This document shows, one piece after another, positions 9,381 to 17,410 of a stretch of 64,000 bases of DNA. Each line of letters starts with the position of its first letter. The first letter of the stretch is position 1. Source of the DNA: Henriciella pelagia (GTDB taxonomy: Bacteria > Pseudomonadota > Alphaproteobacteria > Caulobacterales > Hyphomonadaceae); assembly GCF_002088945.1 (NCBI RefSeq), contig NZ_NCSU01000007.1, forward strand, positions 496,001-560,000, in the 5' to 3' direction. The translations under genes and the position numbers were made by a program. The notes under the pieces are model-generated. The model saw only the letters and a list, made by a program, of their open reading frames with translations, ran no database searches and was not told where the DNA came from.

Positions 9381-9397
9381 CAGACTGAAAGACAATC

Positions 9398-9754
9398 ATG
9401 CCCAAACAGGAACTTGGTTCAGCTCAGCAATTGAATGCCCTGATCGCGATCCTGGCGCGAACAGTCGATGAGCGCGTCGATGGCAATCCTGACAAGTCCT
9501 ATACGGCCCGTCTTCTGCGTTCAGGCGAGATCCGCTGCGCGAAGAAAATCGCCGAGGAAGGCGCGGAAGTGGCGCTCGCCATCGCAGCAGAGAGCCGCAA
9601 GGATGTAGCCGCAGAAACGGCTGACCTTCTGTTTCACCTGCTGGTGGGTCTCAGGGCGCGCGGCGTGCCTCTGGACATGGTCGCCGAAGCGCTTGCCGAA
9701 CGGCGCGGTGTATCAGGCATTGCGGAAAAAGCGGCCAGACAGACCAAGGCCTAG
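9398..9754 (+). CDS. hisE: Phosphoribosyl-ATP pyrophosphatase HisE
   Basis: A 118-residue alpha-helical MazG-like pyrophosphatase that removes PPi from PR-ATP, the second step of histidine synthesis. Acidic metal-binding motifs are E-E-G-A-E-V-A-L-A and E-T-A-D-L-L-F-H-L-L-V-G-L. Separate HisE (not fused to HisI) is usual in Alphaproteobacteria. It closes the his run. Its stop TAG overlaps the stop of the convergent Smr gene in a shared CTAG. Confidence 0.95.
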   Translation: MPKQELGSAQQLNALIAILARTVDERVDGNPDKSYTARLLRSGEIRCAKKIAEEGAEVALAIAAESRKDVAAETADLLFHLLVGLRARGVPLDMVAEALAERRGVSGIAEKAARQTKA

Positions 9755-10281
9755 CGCCGCCTCAGGAAGACGTAGAATGCGCCCGCACCACCATGTCGCG
9801 GGTGGGCTGGCGCATAGCCGGACACCAGGGCATTCGCCTCCGGCATCTCGATCCAGCGCAGGAAGTTCCGGCGCAGGATTCCCTCCCCGGCTTTGCCCTT
9901 TCCGGTAATGACAATCACACATCGGCTTCCACGCGCCTGTTCGCGGATGAGGAAGGCGGGCAGGGCAGACCAGGCCGTGTCCTGGGTGTGACCATGTAGA
10001 TCGAAGCTCGCTGAGATCTCGAGCTTGCCGCGCCGGACCTTCTTTTCTTTGCTACGATCGGCTGGTCCGGACGACGCCCCAGCGCCATCCACAGCCCGTC
10101 GGGAACCGGTCTGAGGCTTGGCTGCTGCTGTCGCAGAGGGCGGCTTGACCTTCTTCAGGATCGGGTGATCCGAAACGTCCCGCTTGATCCGGGGAGACTT
10201 GCCGCCCTTCAGCGGGCGAACCGACTGGCGCACACGGTCCCAGGCTTTCGCCTCATCGCTTGTGAGTTTCCGGTCGGTCAT
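9751..10281 (-). CDS. Smr-domain protein
   Basis: A 176-residue protein. A basic, disordered N-terminal half (Lys/Arg-rich to about residue 85) is followed by a Smr domain starting at SFDLHGHTQDTAW, with the G-K-G-K-A-G-E-G-I-L segment and a C-terminal APAHPRHGGAGAFYVFLRRR. Smr domains, first described in MutS2, bind or cut nucleic acid; stand-alone bacterial members have poorly defined roles. Smr next to mltA and a Tim44-like gene is a common alphaproteobacterial arrangement. The ATG is 9 bp after the mltA stop. The stop is shared with hisE in CTAG. Confidence 0.9.
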   Translation of the reverse strand: MTDRKLTSDEAKAWDRVRQSVRPLKGGKSPRIKRDVSDHPILKKVKPPSATAAAKPQTGSRRAVDGAGASSGPADRSKEKKVRRGKLEISASFDLHGHTQDTAWSALPAFLIREQARGSRCVIVITGKGKAGEGILRRNFLRWIEMPEANALVSGYAPAHPRHGGAGAFYVFLRRR

Positions 10282-10290
10282 TCCGCCGAT

Positions 10291-11508
10291 CTAATGCGCG
10301 TTGCCTGTCACGCCAAGCGAGGCCACCGGTCGGGGCGCATCAAGGCGCGCCGCAACCGCGCTCGGCAACAGAACCCAGAGCCGCCCCGGCGCATTCATCG
10401 TGCCGGCACGTTCTCCCGCCTGAAGGCCTGTACCGAAATAGATATCCCCGCGTACCGGGCCCTTGATCGCGCCCCCTGTGTCCTGTGCGTTGAGCAGGCC
10501 GGACCATTCGCCGCCAAGACCCGGCGCGCTTGTCTGAACGAAGACCGGAACCCCGAGTGCATGGAAGGACCGGTCAACCGCCATCGAGCCAAGCGGCGTC
10601 AGCGGGACGTTCAGCGCGCCCCTGGGGCCGGAAGTCTGTTCGGTAGACGGGTCTATCGTGAAGAAGACGAAGCGGGGATTCGCGTTCATCGCTTCGCGGA
10701 CCTGGGCCGGCGTCGCACGGTCCATCCAGGCGCGAATTCCCTGCATCGACGCTTCGCCGCGGCTGATCCAGCCACGATTTAGAAGCCAGTTGGCCGTCGA
10801 GCGGAATGGCTGCCCATTATGGGCGGCATAGACGGCCTTCTTCACCGTGCCATCGGGGAAAACGAGCTTTCCGGACCCCTGCACCTGCAGGAAGAAGACG
10901 TCCCCGGGATGCGCATAGGCGAGCGGGGTGACCCCGGCAGCCGTGATCTCTGCGCGGCTCGGATAGGCCCGGCGTCCTCCGCCGGGCAGGGTCTGGTAGA
11001 CATTGTCACCGCCCTCGGAAACGAGGTCAGCAGGCAGGGCAGGGACAGGCTCTGTGTAAGGGTGGACCGGCGTGTAGCGTGCCTCGTAAACAGGTTCGAA
11101 ATAGCCGGTGAAGCGCGATTGGCCGTCCGGGCTCAGTATCTCGACCGGCTGGAAGAGGGCCTGAACGACCGCCTTCGCACTGGCATTGTCGGCCACCACA
11201 TCAAGCGCGGCGCAGGCCGGCATCCAGTCATCCACCCTGCCAGCCCAAGGGGCATCGTCAGACAGGTACTGGTTGCCCGGTCTTCTCGCGAAAGTGCCAC
11301 AACTCTTGCGCATGGCCTCAAGGCCCGGAAGGATGTCAGCGCTTGTCCAACCGGGCAGGCTTGCGAAATCGGCAGGCACCGGCGGCGTCCAGACCGGCTG
11401 CGCCGGTGTCTCGGCAATGGGTGGGGCAGGCGGCACTGGCTGGGGTTCCGGCGCACTTGCACATGCCGCGAGCCCCAGAAGAATGAGAGAAGTTCCGAGT
11501 CTTTTCAT
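10291..11508 (-). CDS. mltA: Membrane-bound lytic murein transglycosylase A (lipoprotein)
   Basis: A 405-residue lipoprotein with signal and lipobox L-A-A-C-A (Cys16), a Pro-rich linker, then the MltA domain (F-T-G-Y-F-E-P, VFFLQVQGSGKL, YAAHNGQPFRSTANWLL) and the 3D domain with Q-D-T-G-G-A-I-K-G and R-G-D-I-Y-F-G-T-G. The catalytic aspartate of the family lies in the DTGGAIKG block. It cleaves peptidoglycan glycan strands to 1,6-anhydro products at the outer membrane inner face. Length agrees with the family. It is followed by Smr; a GST gene sits upstream. Confidence 0.95.
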   Translation of the reverse strand: MKRLGTSLILLGLAACASAPEPQPVPPAPPIAETPAQPVWTPPVPADFASLPGWTSADILPGLEAMRKSCGTFARRPGNQYLSDDAPWAGRVDDWMPACAALDVVADNASAKAVVQALFQPVEILSPDGQSRFTGYFEPVYEARYTPVHPYTEPVPALPADLVSEGGDNVYQTLPGGGRRAYPSRAEITAAGVTPLAYAHPGDVFFLQVQGSGKLVFPDGTVKKAVYAAHNGQPFRSTANWLLNRGWISRGEASMQGIRAWMDRATPAQVREAMNANPRFVFFTIDPSTEQTSGPRGALNVPLTPLGSMAVDRSFHALGVPVFVQTSAPGLGGEWSGLLNAQDTGGAIKGPVRGDIYFGTGLQAGERAGTMNAPGRLWVLLPSAVAARLDAPRPVASLGVTGNAH

Positions 11509-11568
11509 GAGCTATCCTGTGCCGGTCTTGCAACCCGCCCGCAAATTAAACCTGGCCACTCTCCGTTT

Positions 11569-12180
11569 TCAGCCCTGATAGAGAGCGTTGTCGATCTCGT
11601 CAGCCTTCTGCTTGGCGGGTCGTGAACTGATCCGCGCCCAGTAATCCTCGAAGGATTTGCGTCTTTCGATAGTGCCAAATTGCAGGCCCCAGCCAATCTG
11701 CGAACCCGCATAGACATCCACGGCGCTGAACTCGTTTCCGGCAAGGTAGGGCGCTTCCTGTACCGCGAGTTCGAGGACATCGAGGACGGTTTCCATACGG
11801 TCATAGCCGACCGTCCGCCTCTGCTCTTCGTTCGGAACGACATTCAGGGTCTTGTTGGTGATCGCGGTCTCGAGGGGACCAGCGGCAAAAAAGAACCAGC
11901 GATAATAGGCCGCGCGGCTCTCAGGCGGCGGGGCAAGGCCTGCATTCGGGAAAACGTCTGCCAGATAGGCGCATATGGCGGCGCATTCTGTAATGGTCCG
12001 GCCCTTGTGAACGAGGGCAGGCACCTTGCCCATCGGATTGACGGCGAGATAGTCCGGCGACTTTATTTCCTCATAGGGAATGATCTTCGTGTCATACGAC
12101 TCGCCCACCTCTTCGAGCATCCACCGCACGATGCGCCCGCGAGACATGGGGTTTGTATAGAAAACCAGATCCTTGGCCAT
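11569..12180 (-). CDS. Glutathione S-transferase family protein
   Basis: About 203 aa from the ATG at 12180, chosen because GGAGG (12187-12191) lies 6 bp upstream. The N-terminal thioredoxin-like domain reads L-V-F-Y-T-N-P-M-S-R-G-R-I-V-R-W, with N-P-M-G-K-V-P-A-L and the glutathione-binding segment I-T-E-C-A-A-I-C-A-Y-L. The helical C-terminal domain contains FSAVDVYAGSQIGWGL. The substrate is unknown; detoxification or a glutathione-dependent reaction is expected. It separates the Tim44-like gene from mltA, which are usually adjacent in related genomes, so it may be a later insertion. Confidence 0.9.
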   Translation of the reverse strand: MAKDLVFYTNPMSRGRIVRWMLEEVGESYDTKIIPYEEIKSPDYLAVNPMGKVPALVHKGRTITECAAICAYLADVFPNAGLAPPPESRAAYYRWFFFAAGPLETAITNKTLNVVPNEEQRRTVGYDRMETVLDVLELAVQEAPYLAGNEFSAVDVYAGSQIGWGLQFGTIERRKSFEDYWARISSRPAKQKADEIDNALYQG

Positions 12181-12258
12181 CCGGGCCCTCCGCAGTTTCG
12201 ACACCAGCGCGAAGAACCCTGCCCTCAATGGGGCAGGCTGTCACCTCTTTCCTGAGGA

Positions 12259-12864
12259 TCAGTTTGCGGTGTCGACGTCGTCCAGAAGCCAGTTCGGATC
12301 GTCGGAATCCACGTCGCGCATGAAGGTCCAGTATTCTTCGGACTTGCGCGTCATATCGCCGTCGCCAAGCTCCGCTTCGAACCGGACAGTGACCCGGGCC
12401 GTGCGGCCCTCAAGGCTTGCATCATCGATCTCGTAATGACGAATCCGCAGCAATTGCGGCGCCTCAACGCCTGTTTTCTCCCGCTGGGTAATCGCTGCGT
12501 CCCAGGCTTCCCAGACATCGGTATCGAGCCATGGCTTCAGGGTCTCGCGGTCTCCGCGGGCAAAGGCAGATGCCAGCATCTCATAGGCGCTGCGGGCGCC
12601 CTGCTTGAACTCTGCCGGGTGGAAGCTTGGATCAGCCGCGTGGATTGCCTCAAGACCAGCTGCCGCCGGGCCGGTGAAGGCCGGGCGAAGTCCGCCGCGG
12701 GATTCTTCGGTGCGACGCTCTTCTGTCTTCGGCGCTGCAGGGGCCTGCGACCGGGTGCGGCCTTCAGGCGGACCGCCATCGCTCCCCAGCGTCGTGTAGA
12801 GACGCCAGCCCACGAAAAGTGCGATCGCTGCGAGCAGGACAAGTTCGATAAGCGAAGAGGACAT
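12259..12864 (-). CDS. Tim44/TimA-like membrane-anchored adaptor protein
   Basis: 201 aa. A single N-terminal membrane anchor (S-S-L-I-E-L-V-L-L-A-A-I-A-L-F-V-G-W), then a disordered Pro/Arg-rich linker (to about 90) and a Tim44-like domain (F-K-Q-G-A-R-S-A-Y-E-M-L..., ..LEGRTARVTVRFEAELG). Bacterial relatives (TimA) are bitopic inner-membrane proteins; the role is not well defined, possibly linked to envelope assembly. It is divergent from secB, as in many Alphaproteobacteria, sharing the 129-bp gap 12865-12993. Confidence 0.88.
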   Translation of the reverse strand: MSSSLIELVLLAAIALFVGWRLYTTLGSDGGPPEGRTRSQAPAAPKTEERRTEESRGGLRPAFTGPAAAGLEAIHAADPSFHPAEFKQGARSAYEMLASAFARGDRETLKPWLDTDVWEAWDAAITQREKTGVEAPQLLRIRHYEIDDASLEGRTARVTVRFEAELGDGDMTRKSEEYWTFMRDVDSDDPNWLLDDVDTAN

Positions 12865-12993
12865 GAAGTCTCCAACCGGTAGGCGTTATTCTAACCCACA
12901 TATAGGCAAGTTTTCTGCTGTGCCACCCAGTGTTGCGCAAGATGGGGTCGCATGATAGGCGCAAAACCCAGTTTCAGAGAGGATTTCCGAGCA

Positions 12994-13515
12994 ATGACCG
13001 ACACGCCAGACACCGCTGCACAGCCGCAAGCCATGACCGGCCCGTCAATGCGTGTCCTGAACCAGTATATCAAGGACCTGTCCTTCGAGAATCCCGGTTC
13101 GCGCGTGACCGAACAGCCAAATGTCGATCTCGGCATCGATGTGCAGGCAATCCCGCAGAATGCAGAAGAGGGCGTCTACGAGGTCATTCTCAAGCTCAAT
13201 GCCCGCGCCGGAACGCAGGATACCGCGCTTTTCCTGGTCGAGCTGCAATATGCCGGGCTGTTCCAGGTGCAGGGCGGAACGCCCGCCGACACAGAAGCCA
13301 TGCTGCTCATCGAAGCGCCGCGCATGCTCTTCCCGTTCGGCCGCCGCATCGTGGCTGACCTCACCCAGGAAGGCGGCTTCCCGGCACTTCGTATCGATCC
13401 TGTTGATTTTACGGCGCTTTATCGCCAGCAGCGTCAGCGTAGTTCGCAAGCAGCTGCACAGGCCCCAGCGCCGCAGAGCCCGCCTGCAGGCGGTTCAACC
13501 GACCCTCAGGGCTGA
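12994..13515 (+). CDS. secB: Protein-export chaperone SecB
   Basis: A 173-residue tetrameric cytoplasmic chaperone that keeps preproteins unfolded and hands them to SecA. The start M-T-D-T-P-D-T-A is supported by GAGGA at 12979-12983, 10 bp upstream; an in-frame ATG at 12952 lacks such a site. Core motifs are Y-I-K-D-L-S-F-E-N-P, L-E-L..(FLVELQYAGLFQV) and RIVADLTQEGGFPALRIDPVDF. The Gln/Ala/Pro-rich tail is typical. It converges on dnaQ with a 10-bp overlap. Confidence 0.97.
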   Translation: MTDTPDTAAQPQAMTGPSMRVLNQYIKDLSFENPGSRVTEQPNVDLGIDVQAIPQNAEEGVYEVILKLNARAGTQDTALFLVELQYAGLFQVQGGTPADTEAMLLIEAPRMLFPFGRRIVADLTQEGGFPALRIDPVDFTALYRQQRQRSSQAAAQAPAPQSPPAGGSTDPQG

Positions 13516-14210
13516 TAGCGCGACCAGATCGCGCCTTCGCCCAGCGTTTCCATGAAAGCCTGATGTTGCCTCGCCTCGTCCTCTGTGACGAGCGAGCCGA
13601 GCGGTGTTGGTCGCTGGCGGGCGGTGCGGAATTTTGCGCCATCGCCATCACCGCTGCCGTCAGAAAAGTCAAAACTGCGGGCGCGGCCGCCCTTGAGCTC
13701 GAGATAGACTTCGGCAAGGAGCTGGCTATCGAGCAGAGCGCCGTGCAGCGTGCGGGCCTCTAGCCCGATATTGAAGCGTTTGCACAGCGCGTCGAGCGAA
13801 GCAGGCGCGCCCGGATAGCGCTTCTTCGCGATATCCAGCGTATCGACCCACTGCTCGAGCGGTATTTCCGGTCTGCCACAACGGACAAGCTCCGCATTCA
13901 GGAAGCCACGGTCAAAGGCTGCATTGTGCGCCACGACAGGCGAATCACCGATAAATTCCAGCAAGGCGTCAACAATTGAAGGGTGCTCGAAAGGTGGCTT
14001 GTCGGCCAGCATCTCATCCGTGATGCCGGTAATTTCGATGGTCTTTTCAGAGACTTTCCGGCCAGGGTTGATGCGCTCATGGAAGGTGCGACCCGTCGCG
14101 ACATGGTTAATGAGCTCCACAGCGCCGACCTCGATGACACGGTCATCGCCAGACCAGTTGAGGCCTGTTGTTTCAGTATCAAAAGCAATCTCGCGGATCT
14201 GGTCAGTCAT
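13506..14210 (-). CDS. dnaQ: DNA polymerase III epsilon subunit (3'-5' proofreading exonuclease)
   Basis: 234 aa. DEDDh exonuclease motifs: ExoI A-F-D-T-E-T-T-G, ExoII V-V-A-H-N-A-A-F-D, ExoIII with L-H-G-A-L-L-D-S (His and Asp). The C-terminal tail after about residue 180 links to the polymerase alpha subunit. It proofreads replication. The ATG overlaps the coaE stop by 4 bp. It is last of the coupled chain ppsR-maf-aroE-coaE-dnaQ that starts at the predicted origin. Confidence 0.97.
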   Translation of the reverse strand: MTDQIREIAFDTETTGLNWSGDDRVIEVGAVELINHVATGRTFHERINPGRKVSEKTIEITGITDEMLADKPPFEHPSIVDALLEFIGDSPVVAHNAAFDRGFLNAELVRCGRPEIPLEQWVDTLDIAKKRYPGAPASLDALCKRFNIGLEARTLHGALLDSQLLAEVYLELKGGRARSFDFSDGSGDGDGAKFRTARQRPTPLGSLVTEDEARQHQAFMETLGEGAIWSRYQP

Positions 14211-14812
14211 ACCTGGTCAGACTCCATGTTGGAAAGCAGGTCTGTGATCGCCCTTACATGGGTTCGCGTGAAGTCGAAACCAAAGGCTGTGGAGATCACG
14301 AAGTCCGCGCGGGCCCGTTTTTCAGCGTCTGGCACCTGTTTGGCGAGGATTTTCTCAAAATCGGCTTCGCTCATATCCTCGCGCGCCATGACACGGGCCC
14401 GTTGCATGGGCGCCGGAGCCGTGACGACCGCAACATAGTCGCATCTCTTGTCACCGCCGGTTTCGTAGAGAAGCGGAATGTCCAGCACGGCGAAGCGGGC
14501 ACCGGCATGCATGGCTTCGCGCCGGAAAATCGACTGCGTCTCCCCAACCAGCGGATGAACGATCGATTCCAGGTCCTTCAGCGCGTCTGGATCTTCCAGG
14601 ACGATATCGCGCAGATGCTGACGGCTGACAGCACCATCAATCACCACGCCGGGAAAGCGCTCGCCCAGGGGTTCCACCGCCAGTCCCCCCTTGGCATAGA
14701 TGGCGTGGACGGCCGCATCGGCATCGTAAACCGGCACGCCCTCATCGGCGAACATCGCCGCCGTTGCGCTCTTTCCCATGCCGATAGAGCCTGTCAGGCC
14801 GAGGATAATCAT
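14207..14812 (-). CDS. coaE: Dephospho-CoA kinase
   Basis: 201 aa P-loop kinase for the last step of coenzyme A synthesis, phosphorylating the 3'-hydroxyl of dephospho-CoA. Walker A is GLTGSIGMGKS at residues 5-15. The substrate/LID segments D-I-P-L-L-Y-E-T-G and V-T-A-P-A-P-M-Q-R-A-R-V are present. Start and stop overlap by 4 bp with aroE and dnaQ respectively, so translation is probably coupled. Confidence 0.96.
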   Translation of the reverse strand: MIILGLTGSIGMGKSATAAMFADEGVPVYDADAAVHAIYAKGGLAVEPLGERFPGVVIDGAVSRQHLRDIVLEDPDALKDLESIVHPLVGETQSIFRREAMHAGARFAVLDIPLLYETGGDKRCDYVAVVTAPAPMQRARVMAREDMSEADFEKILAKQVPDAEKRARADFVISTAFGFDFTRTHVRAITDLLSNMESDQV

Positions 14813-15633
14813 CCGGTGATTTTGAGTGTTTCGCGGCAGGCTTCAAGAGCAACTTCCACATCGGGCAGGTCACCGCCGAACCAGATGCGAAAGCTCTCTG
14901 CGGCCTGACAGACCAGCATGCCGAGACCATCTTCCGCGTTCCAGCCCTGAGACCGGGCATGTTGCAGCTGTGGCGCGGCTGGGACACCATAGCTCAGCTC
15001 CAAGAACAGACGCCCATCACCGTCCGGAAGGACGAAATGTTCGCCGCCATGACCCATACTGGTCGAATTGATGACAAAGTCCGCTTTGGCGGCATGCAGC
15101 GCAAGGTCGTCTATCGGCCCGAATCGGTGATCGCGCTGGCAGCAGCTGGCAATCACCGATCCGGCCTTCTCAACTGTCCGGTTGAGCACGATGATATCTG
15201 CTCCCGCTTCGTCGAGCGCATAGAGCGCCGCGCGCGCTGCGCCACCCGCCCCAAGCAGCAGAACGGTCTTGCCCGCCACGCTTTTCATTCCGACCCGGCT
15301 GAGCGCGTCCATTAGGCCCGGCGCATCGGTGTTGAACGCAGACCAGCTTCCGTCAGTCTTGCGTTTCAACGTATTGGCCGCGCCAATTGCCCGAACCGCT
15401 GGTGAGGTATCTGTTACACTCGCCAACACCGCCTGCTTGTGCGGAAGCGTAACGTTCAGGCCGATATATTTCTTCCGGGCGAATTCCTCCAGGGCCTCGG
15501 CAGCCTCACCCGTCGGCACGCGAATCGATTCATAGGATGCATTGAGCCGCATCCCGTCGATCCACGTCATATGGATCTGGGGCGACAGGGAGTGTCCAAC
15601 CGGATCTCCAATAACGGCGAGCTTCTTCATCAT
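14809..15633 (-). CDS. aroE: Shikimate dehydrogenase
   Basis: 274 aa. It reduces 3-dehydroshikimate to shikimate with NADPH. The N-terminal substrate domain has V-I-G-D-P-V-G-H-S-L-S-P-Q-I-H and N-V-T-L-P-H-K; the catalytic Lys is in LPHK. The nucleotide domain has L-L-G-A-G-G-A-A-R-A and N-R-T. The C-terminus shows G-W-N-A-E-D-G-L-G-M-L-V-C-Q-A. It overlaps maf and coaE by 4 bp at each end. Two Met codons in tandem at the start leave 1-residue doubt. Confidence 0.96.
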   Translation of the reverse strand: MMKKLAVIGDPVGHSLSPQIHMTWIDGMRLNASYESIRVPTGEAAEALEEFARKKYIGLNVTLPHKQAVLASVTDTSPAVRAIGAANTLKRKTDGSWSAFNTDAPGLMDALSRVGMKSVAGKTVLLLGAGGAARAALYALDEAGADIIVLNRTVEKAGSVIASCCQRDHRFGPIDDLALHAAKADFVINSTSMGHGGEHFVLPDGDGRLFLELSYGVPAAPQLQHARSQGWNAEDGLGMLVCQAAESFRIWFGGDLPDVEVALEACRETLKITG

Positions 15634-16229
15634 GCCCTGATGACGCCTCTCACTCGTAAATAGTCAAGCAGGGGCAGGAGGGGCAGGCCGAGTATCGAGA
15701 AGTAATCCCCCTCGATCCGGGAGAAGAGCTGTGCCCCGATATCTTCCAGCATGTACGCCCCGACAGTGTTGAGGATTTTCGGCCCTGCCGCGTCAAGATA
15801 TCCATCGATAAAGGCCTCTGATAGCGGCCGCACTGTCAGCTTTGGTGCCGTCAGGTGTCGCCAGACGGGAACACCGTCTTCTGCAATGACTATTGCGGTT
15901 TCAAGCTTATGTACCTTGCCCGAGAATTTGCGGAGGTGATTTGCGGCATCGGCCATGTCGACGGGCTTGTCCATCGCCTCGCCGTCGAGATTCAGCATCT
16001 GGTCGCCGCCAATGACGAGGCCCTCATGCCTCTGCGAAACCTTGACCGCCTTCATTTCCGCAAGACGCATGGCCTGGTCTGCCACGCGCATCTTTTCTGC
16101 GCGGAATGATACTTTTGCAACATCTTCATCGACGTTAGGTTTGATGCTTCTCGCTTCAACACCTGCGTTTGCGAGCAGCATTCGACGGCTTTCGCTGCCG
16201 GATGCGAGGATAATATCAAGATCGCTCAT
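15630..16229 (-). CDS. maf: Maf-family nucleotide pyrophosphatase
   Basis: 199 aa. The start M-S-D-L-D-I-I-L-A-S-G-S-E-S-R-R and the E-K-M-R-V-A, V-I-G-G-D-Q-M-L and S-R-I-E-G-D-Y-F-S-I-L-G-L-P motifs define Maf/YceF proteins. They hydrolyse modified or canonical NTPs to NMP and PPi, which keeps non-standard bases out of nucleic acids. The sub-group specificity (m7GTP or dTTP/UTP type) cannot be fixed here. It lies in the coupled chain between ppsR and aroE with 4-bp overlaps. Confidence 0.93.
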   Translation of the reverse strand: MSDLDIILASGSESRRMLLANAGVEARSIKPNVDEDVAKVSFRAEKMRVADQAMRLAEMKAVKVSQRHEGLVIGGDQMLNLDGEAMDKPVDMADAANHLRKFSGKVHKLETAIVIAEDGVPVWRHLTAPKLTVRPLSEAFIDGYLDAAGPKILNTVGAYMLEDIGAQLFSRIEGDYFSILGLPLLPLLDYLRVRGVIRA

Positions 16230-17056
16230 TGTCCGCGTCGCTCGTTCAGCTTGTTGAGGATGGCAGCCGCTGTCTCTTCAACACTGCGGCGAGAGACATC
16301 GATCATCGTCCACTTCTTGCGCTGGAATAGTCGGTTTGCATCCGTGACTTCGGCGCGCACCGCTTCCTCATCGGTATAATCGGTTTCGGACGTCTCATTG
16401 AGTGCCATGAGACGCTGGCTGCGGATCTGGACGAGACGCTCGACGCCGATCTTGAGGCCAATTACCAGCGGACCAGTCTCCGGGTCGATTTCATCTAGAA
16501 TGGCAGGGACCGGCACGCCAGGCACCAATGGAATATTCCCAGCCTTCACGCCGCGATTGGCGAGGTAAACGCAGGTCGGCGTCTTTGAAGTTCGGCTGAC
16601 ACCAAGCAGGATGACGTCCGCACTCAGCAGACCCTGCAGATTCTGGCCATCATCATGCGCCAGGGCATAGTTGATGGCTTCGATCCGCTCGAAATATTCG
16701 GCGTTCAGGGCATGCTGACCGGCGACACGCTCGGTTGCCGATATGCCAAGATGGCGGCTCAGCAGGTGGATCGAGGCATCAAGCACCGCCAGGACGGGGA
16801 TCTGGTGCAGGCGGCAGAACTGTTCGAGCTTTATGCGCAGCATCTCATCGGAAATCGTGAACCACACAATGCCGGGCGCGGCCTCGATGTCGCGCATGAC
16901 GCGCTCCAGCTGGCGTTCGGACCGGACCAGATAGTAGTTGTGCTCAAGCGGGATGACGTTCTCAAATTGCGCTGCCGCCGCCCGCATGACAGCGTTCAGC
17001 GTCTCGCCCGTGGAGTCGGATACGAGATGTACGTTAAAATAGATGCTTGGACGCAT
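16226..17056 (-). CDS. Pyruvate, phosphate dikinase / PEP synthase regulatory protein (DUF299)
   Basis: 276 aa. DUF299 proteins are bifunctional ADP-dependent kinase/Pi-dependent pyrophosphorylases that switch pyruvate phosphate dikinase or PEP synthase off and on. The N-terminus H-L-V-S-D-S-T-G-E-T and the P-loop-like L-L-G-V-S-R-T-S-K-T-P-T are diagnostic, as is YLANRGVKAGNIPLVPG. This is the family of Rickettsia RP001, which flanks the origin opposite hemE in Caulobacter and Rickettsia. The start at 17056 borders the origin-like gap and it heads the minus-strand chain to dnaQ. Confidence 0.94.
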   Translation of the reverse strand: MRPSIYFNVHLVSDSTGETLNAVMRAAAAQFENVIPLEHNYYLVRSERQLERVMRDIEAAPGIVWFTISDEMLRIKLEQFCRLHQIPVLAVLDASIHLLSRHLGISATERVAGQHALNAEYFERIEAINYALAHDDGQNLQGLLSADVILLGVSRTSKTPTCVYLANRGVKAGNIPLVPGVPVPAILDEIDPETGPLVIGLKIGVERLVQIRSQRLMALNETSETDYTDEEAVRAEVTDANRLFQRKKWTMIDVSRRSVEETAAAILNKLNERRGQ

Positions 17057-17129
17057 TCTGTCCCCGGCTGGCTAGACTGCTGCGGAAACTGCAGTGTCTT
17101 GGCGAAATCGACAACCCCTGTGGAGAGAT

Positions 17130-17138
17130 TGTGGACAA
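17130..17138 (-). other. DnaA-box candidate
   Basis: On the minus strand the sequence is TTGTCCACA, one change from the TTATCCACA consensus. It is the best match in the origin-like gap, with weaker ones nearby. Confidence 0.6.
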
Positions 17139-17236
17139 TCGGGTTTGTCCTCATTCATGCACTCGAAATCCACATCCCGCAGATTCCCTCAGCCCAGAAT
17201 CCCTGTCTGTTCCAGCCGGTGAAGCGAGACATATGG

Positions 17237-17252
17237 TTAATAGAAAATTAAC
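17237..17252. promoter_or_regulatory. CtrA-binding motif in the origin gap
   Basis: TTAA-TAGAAAA-TTAAC is an exact match to TTAA-N7-TTAAC. The flanks make GGTTAA...TTAACC, so both strands carry the full motif. In Caulobacter, CtrA bound at such sites blocks initiation in swarmer cells. The same element could act on the hemE promoter. Confidence 0.75.
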
Positions 17253-17267
17253 CACGATTCCAAAGTC

Positions 17268-17283
17268 CTAACGAAGTGTTAAA
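17268..17283. promoter_or_regulatory. Degenerate second CtrA-like motif
   Basis: CTAA-CGAAGTG-TTAAA keeps the N7 spacing with two changes from TTAA-N7-TTAAC. It lies 15 bp right of the perfect motif. Cooperative binding is plausible but unproven. Confidence 0.45.
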
Positions 17284-17410
17284 ATTGGCGTGTTCTGGGG
17301 ATTGGCTGTGGAAATGCTGGTGACAACTCGCCATGAGACGGTTTGTCCACCATATCCTGCGCCTAGTAATGATAAGAGCTCATTCGATGAATGATTCAAA
17401 AGGGGGCCTG

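Larger units (their letters stand above)
17057..17410. other. oriC: Predicted chromosomal origin of replication (oriC), CtrA-controlled type
   Basis: A 354-bp gene-free gap between the DUF299 gene and hemE, the place where the Caulobacter origin lies. It holds a perfect palindromic CtrA motif (17237-17252), a weaker one (17268-17283), a DnaA-box candidate TTGTCCACA on the minus strand (17130-17138; 8 of 9 against TTATCCACA) and 7-of-9 candidates at 17166-17174, 17307-17315 (minus) and 17343-17351. It also has an AT-rich core (17231-17287). Four GANTC sites for CcrM-type methylation lie at 17182, 17197, 17256 and 17393. Order and content together support an origin; replication from it is inferred. 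Confidence 0.8.
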
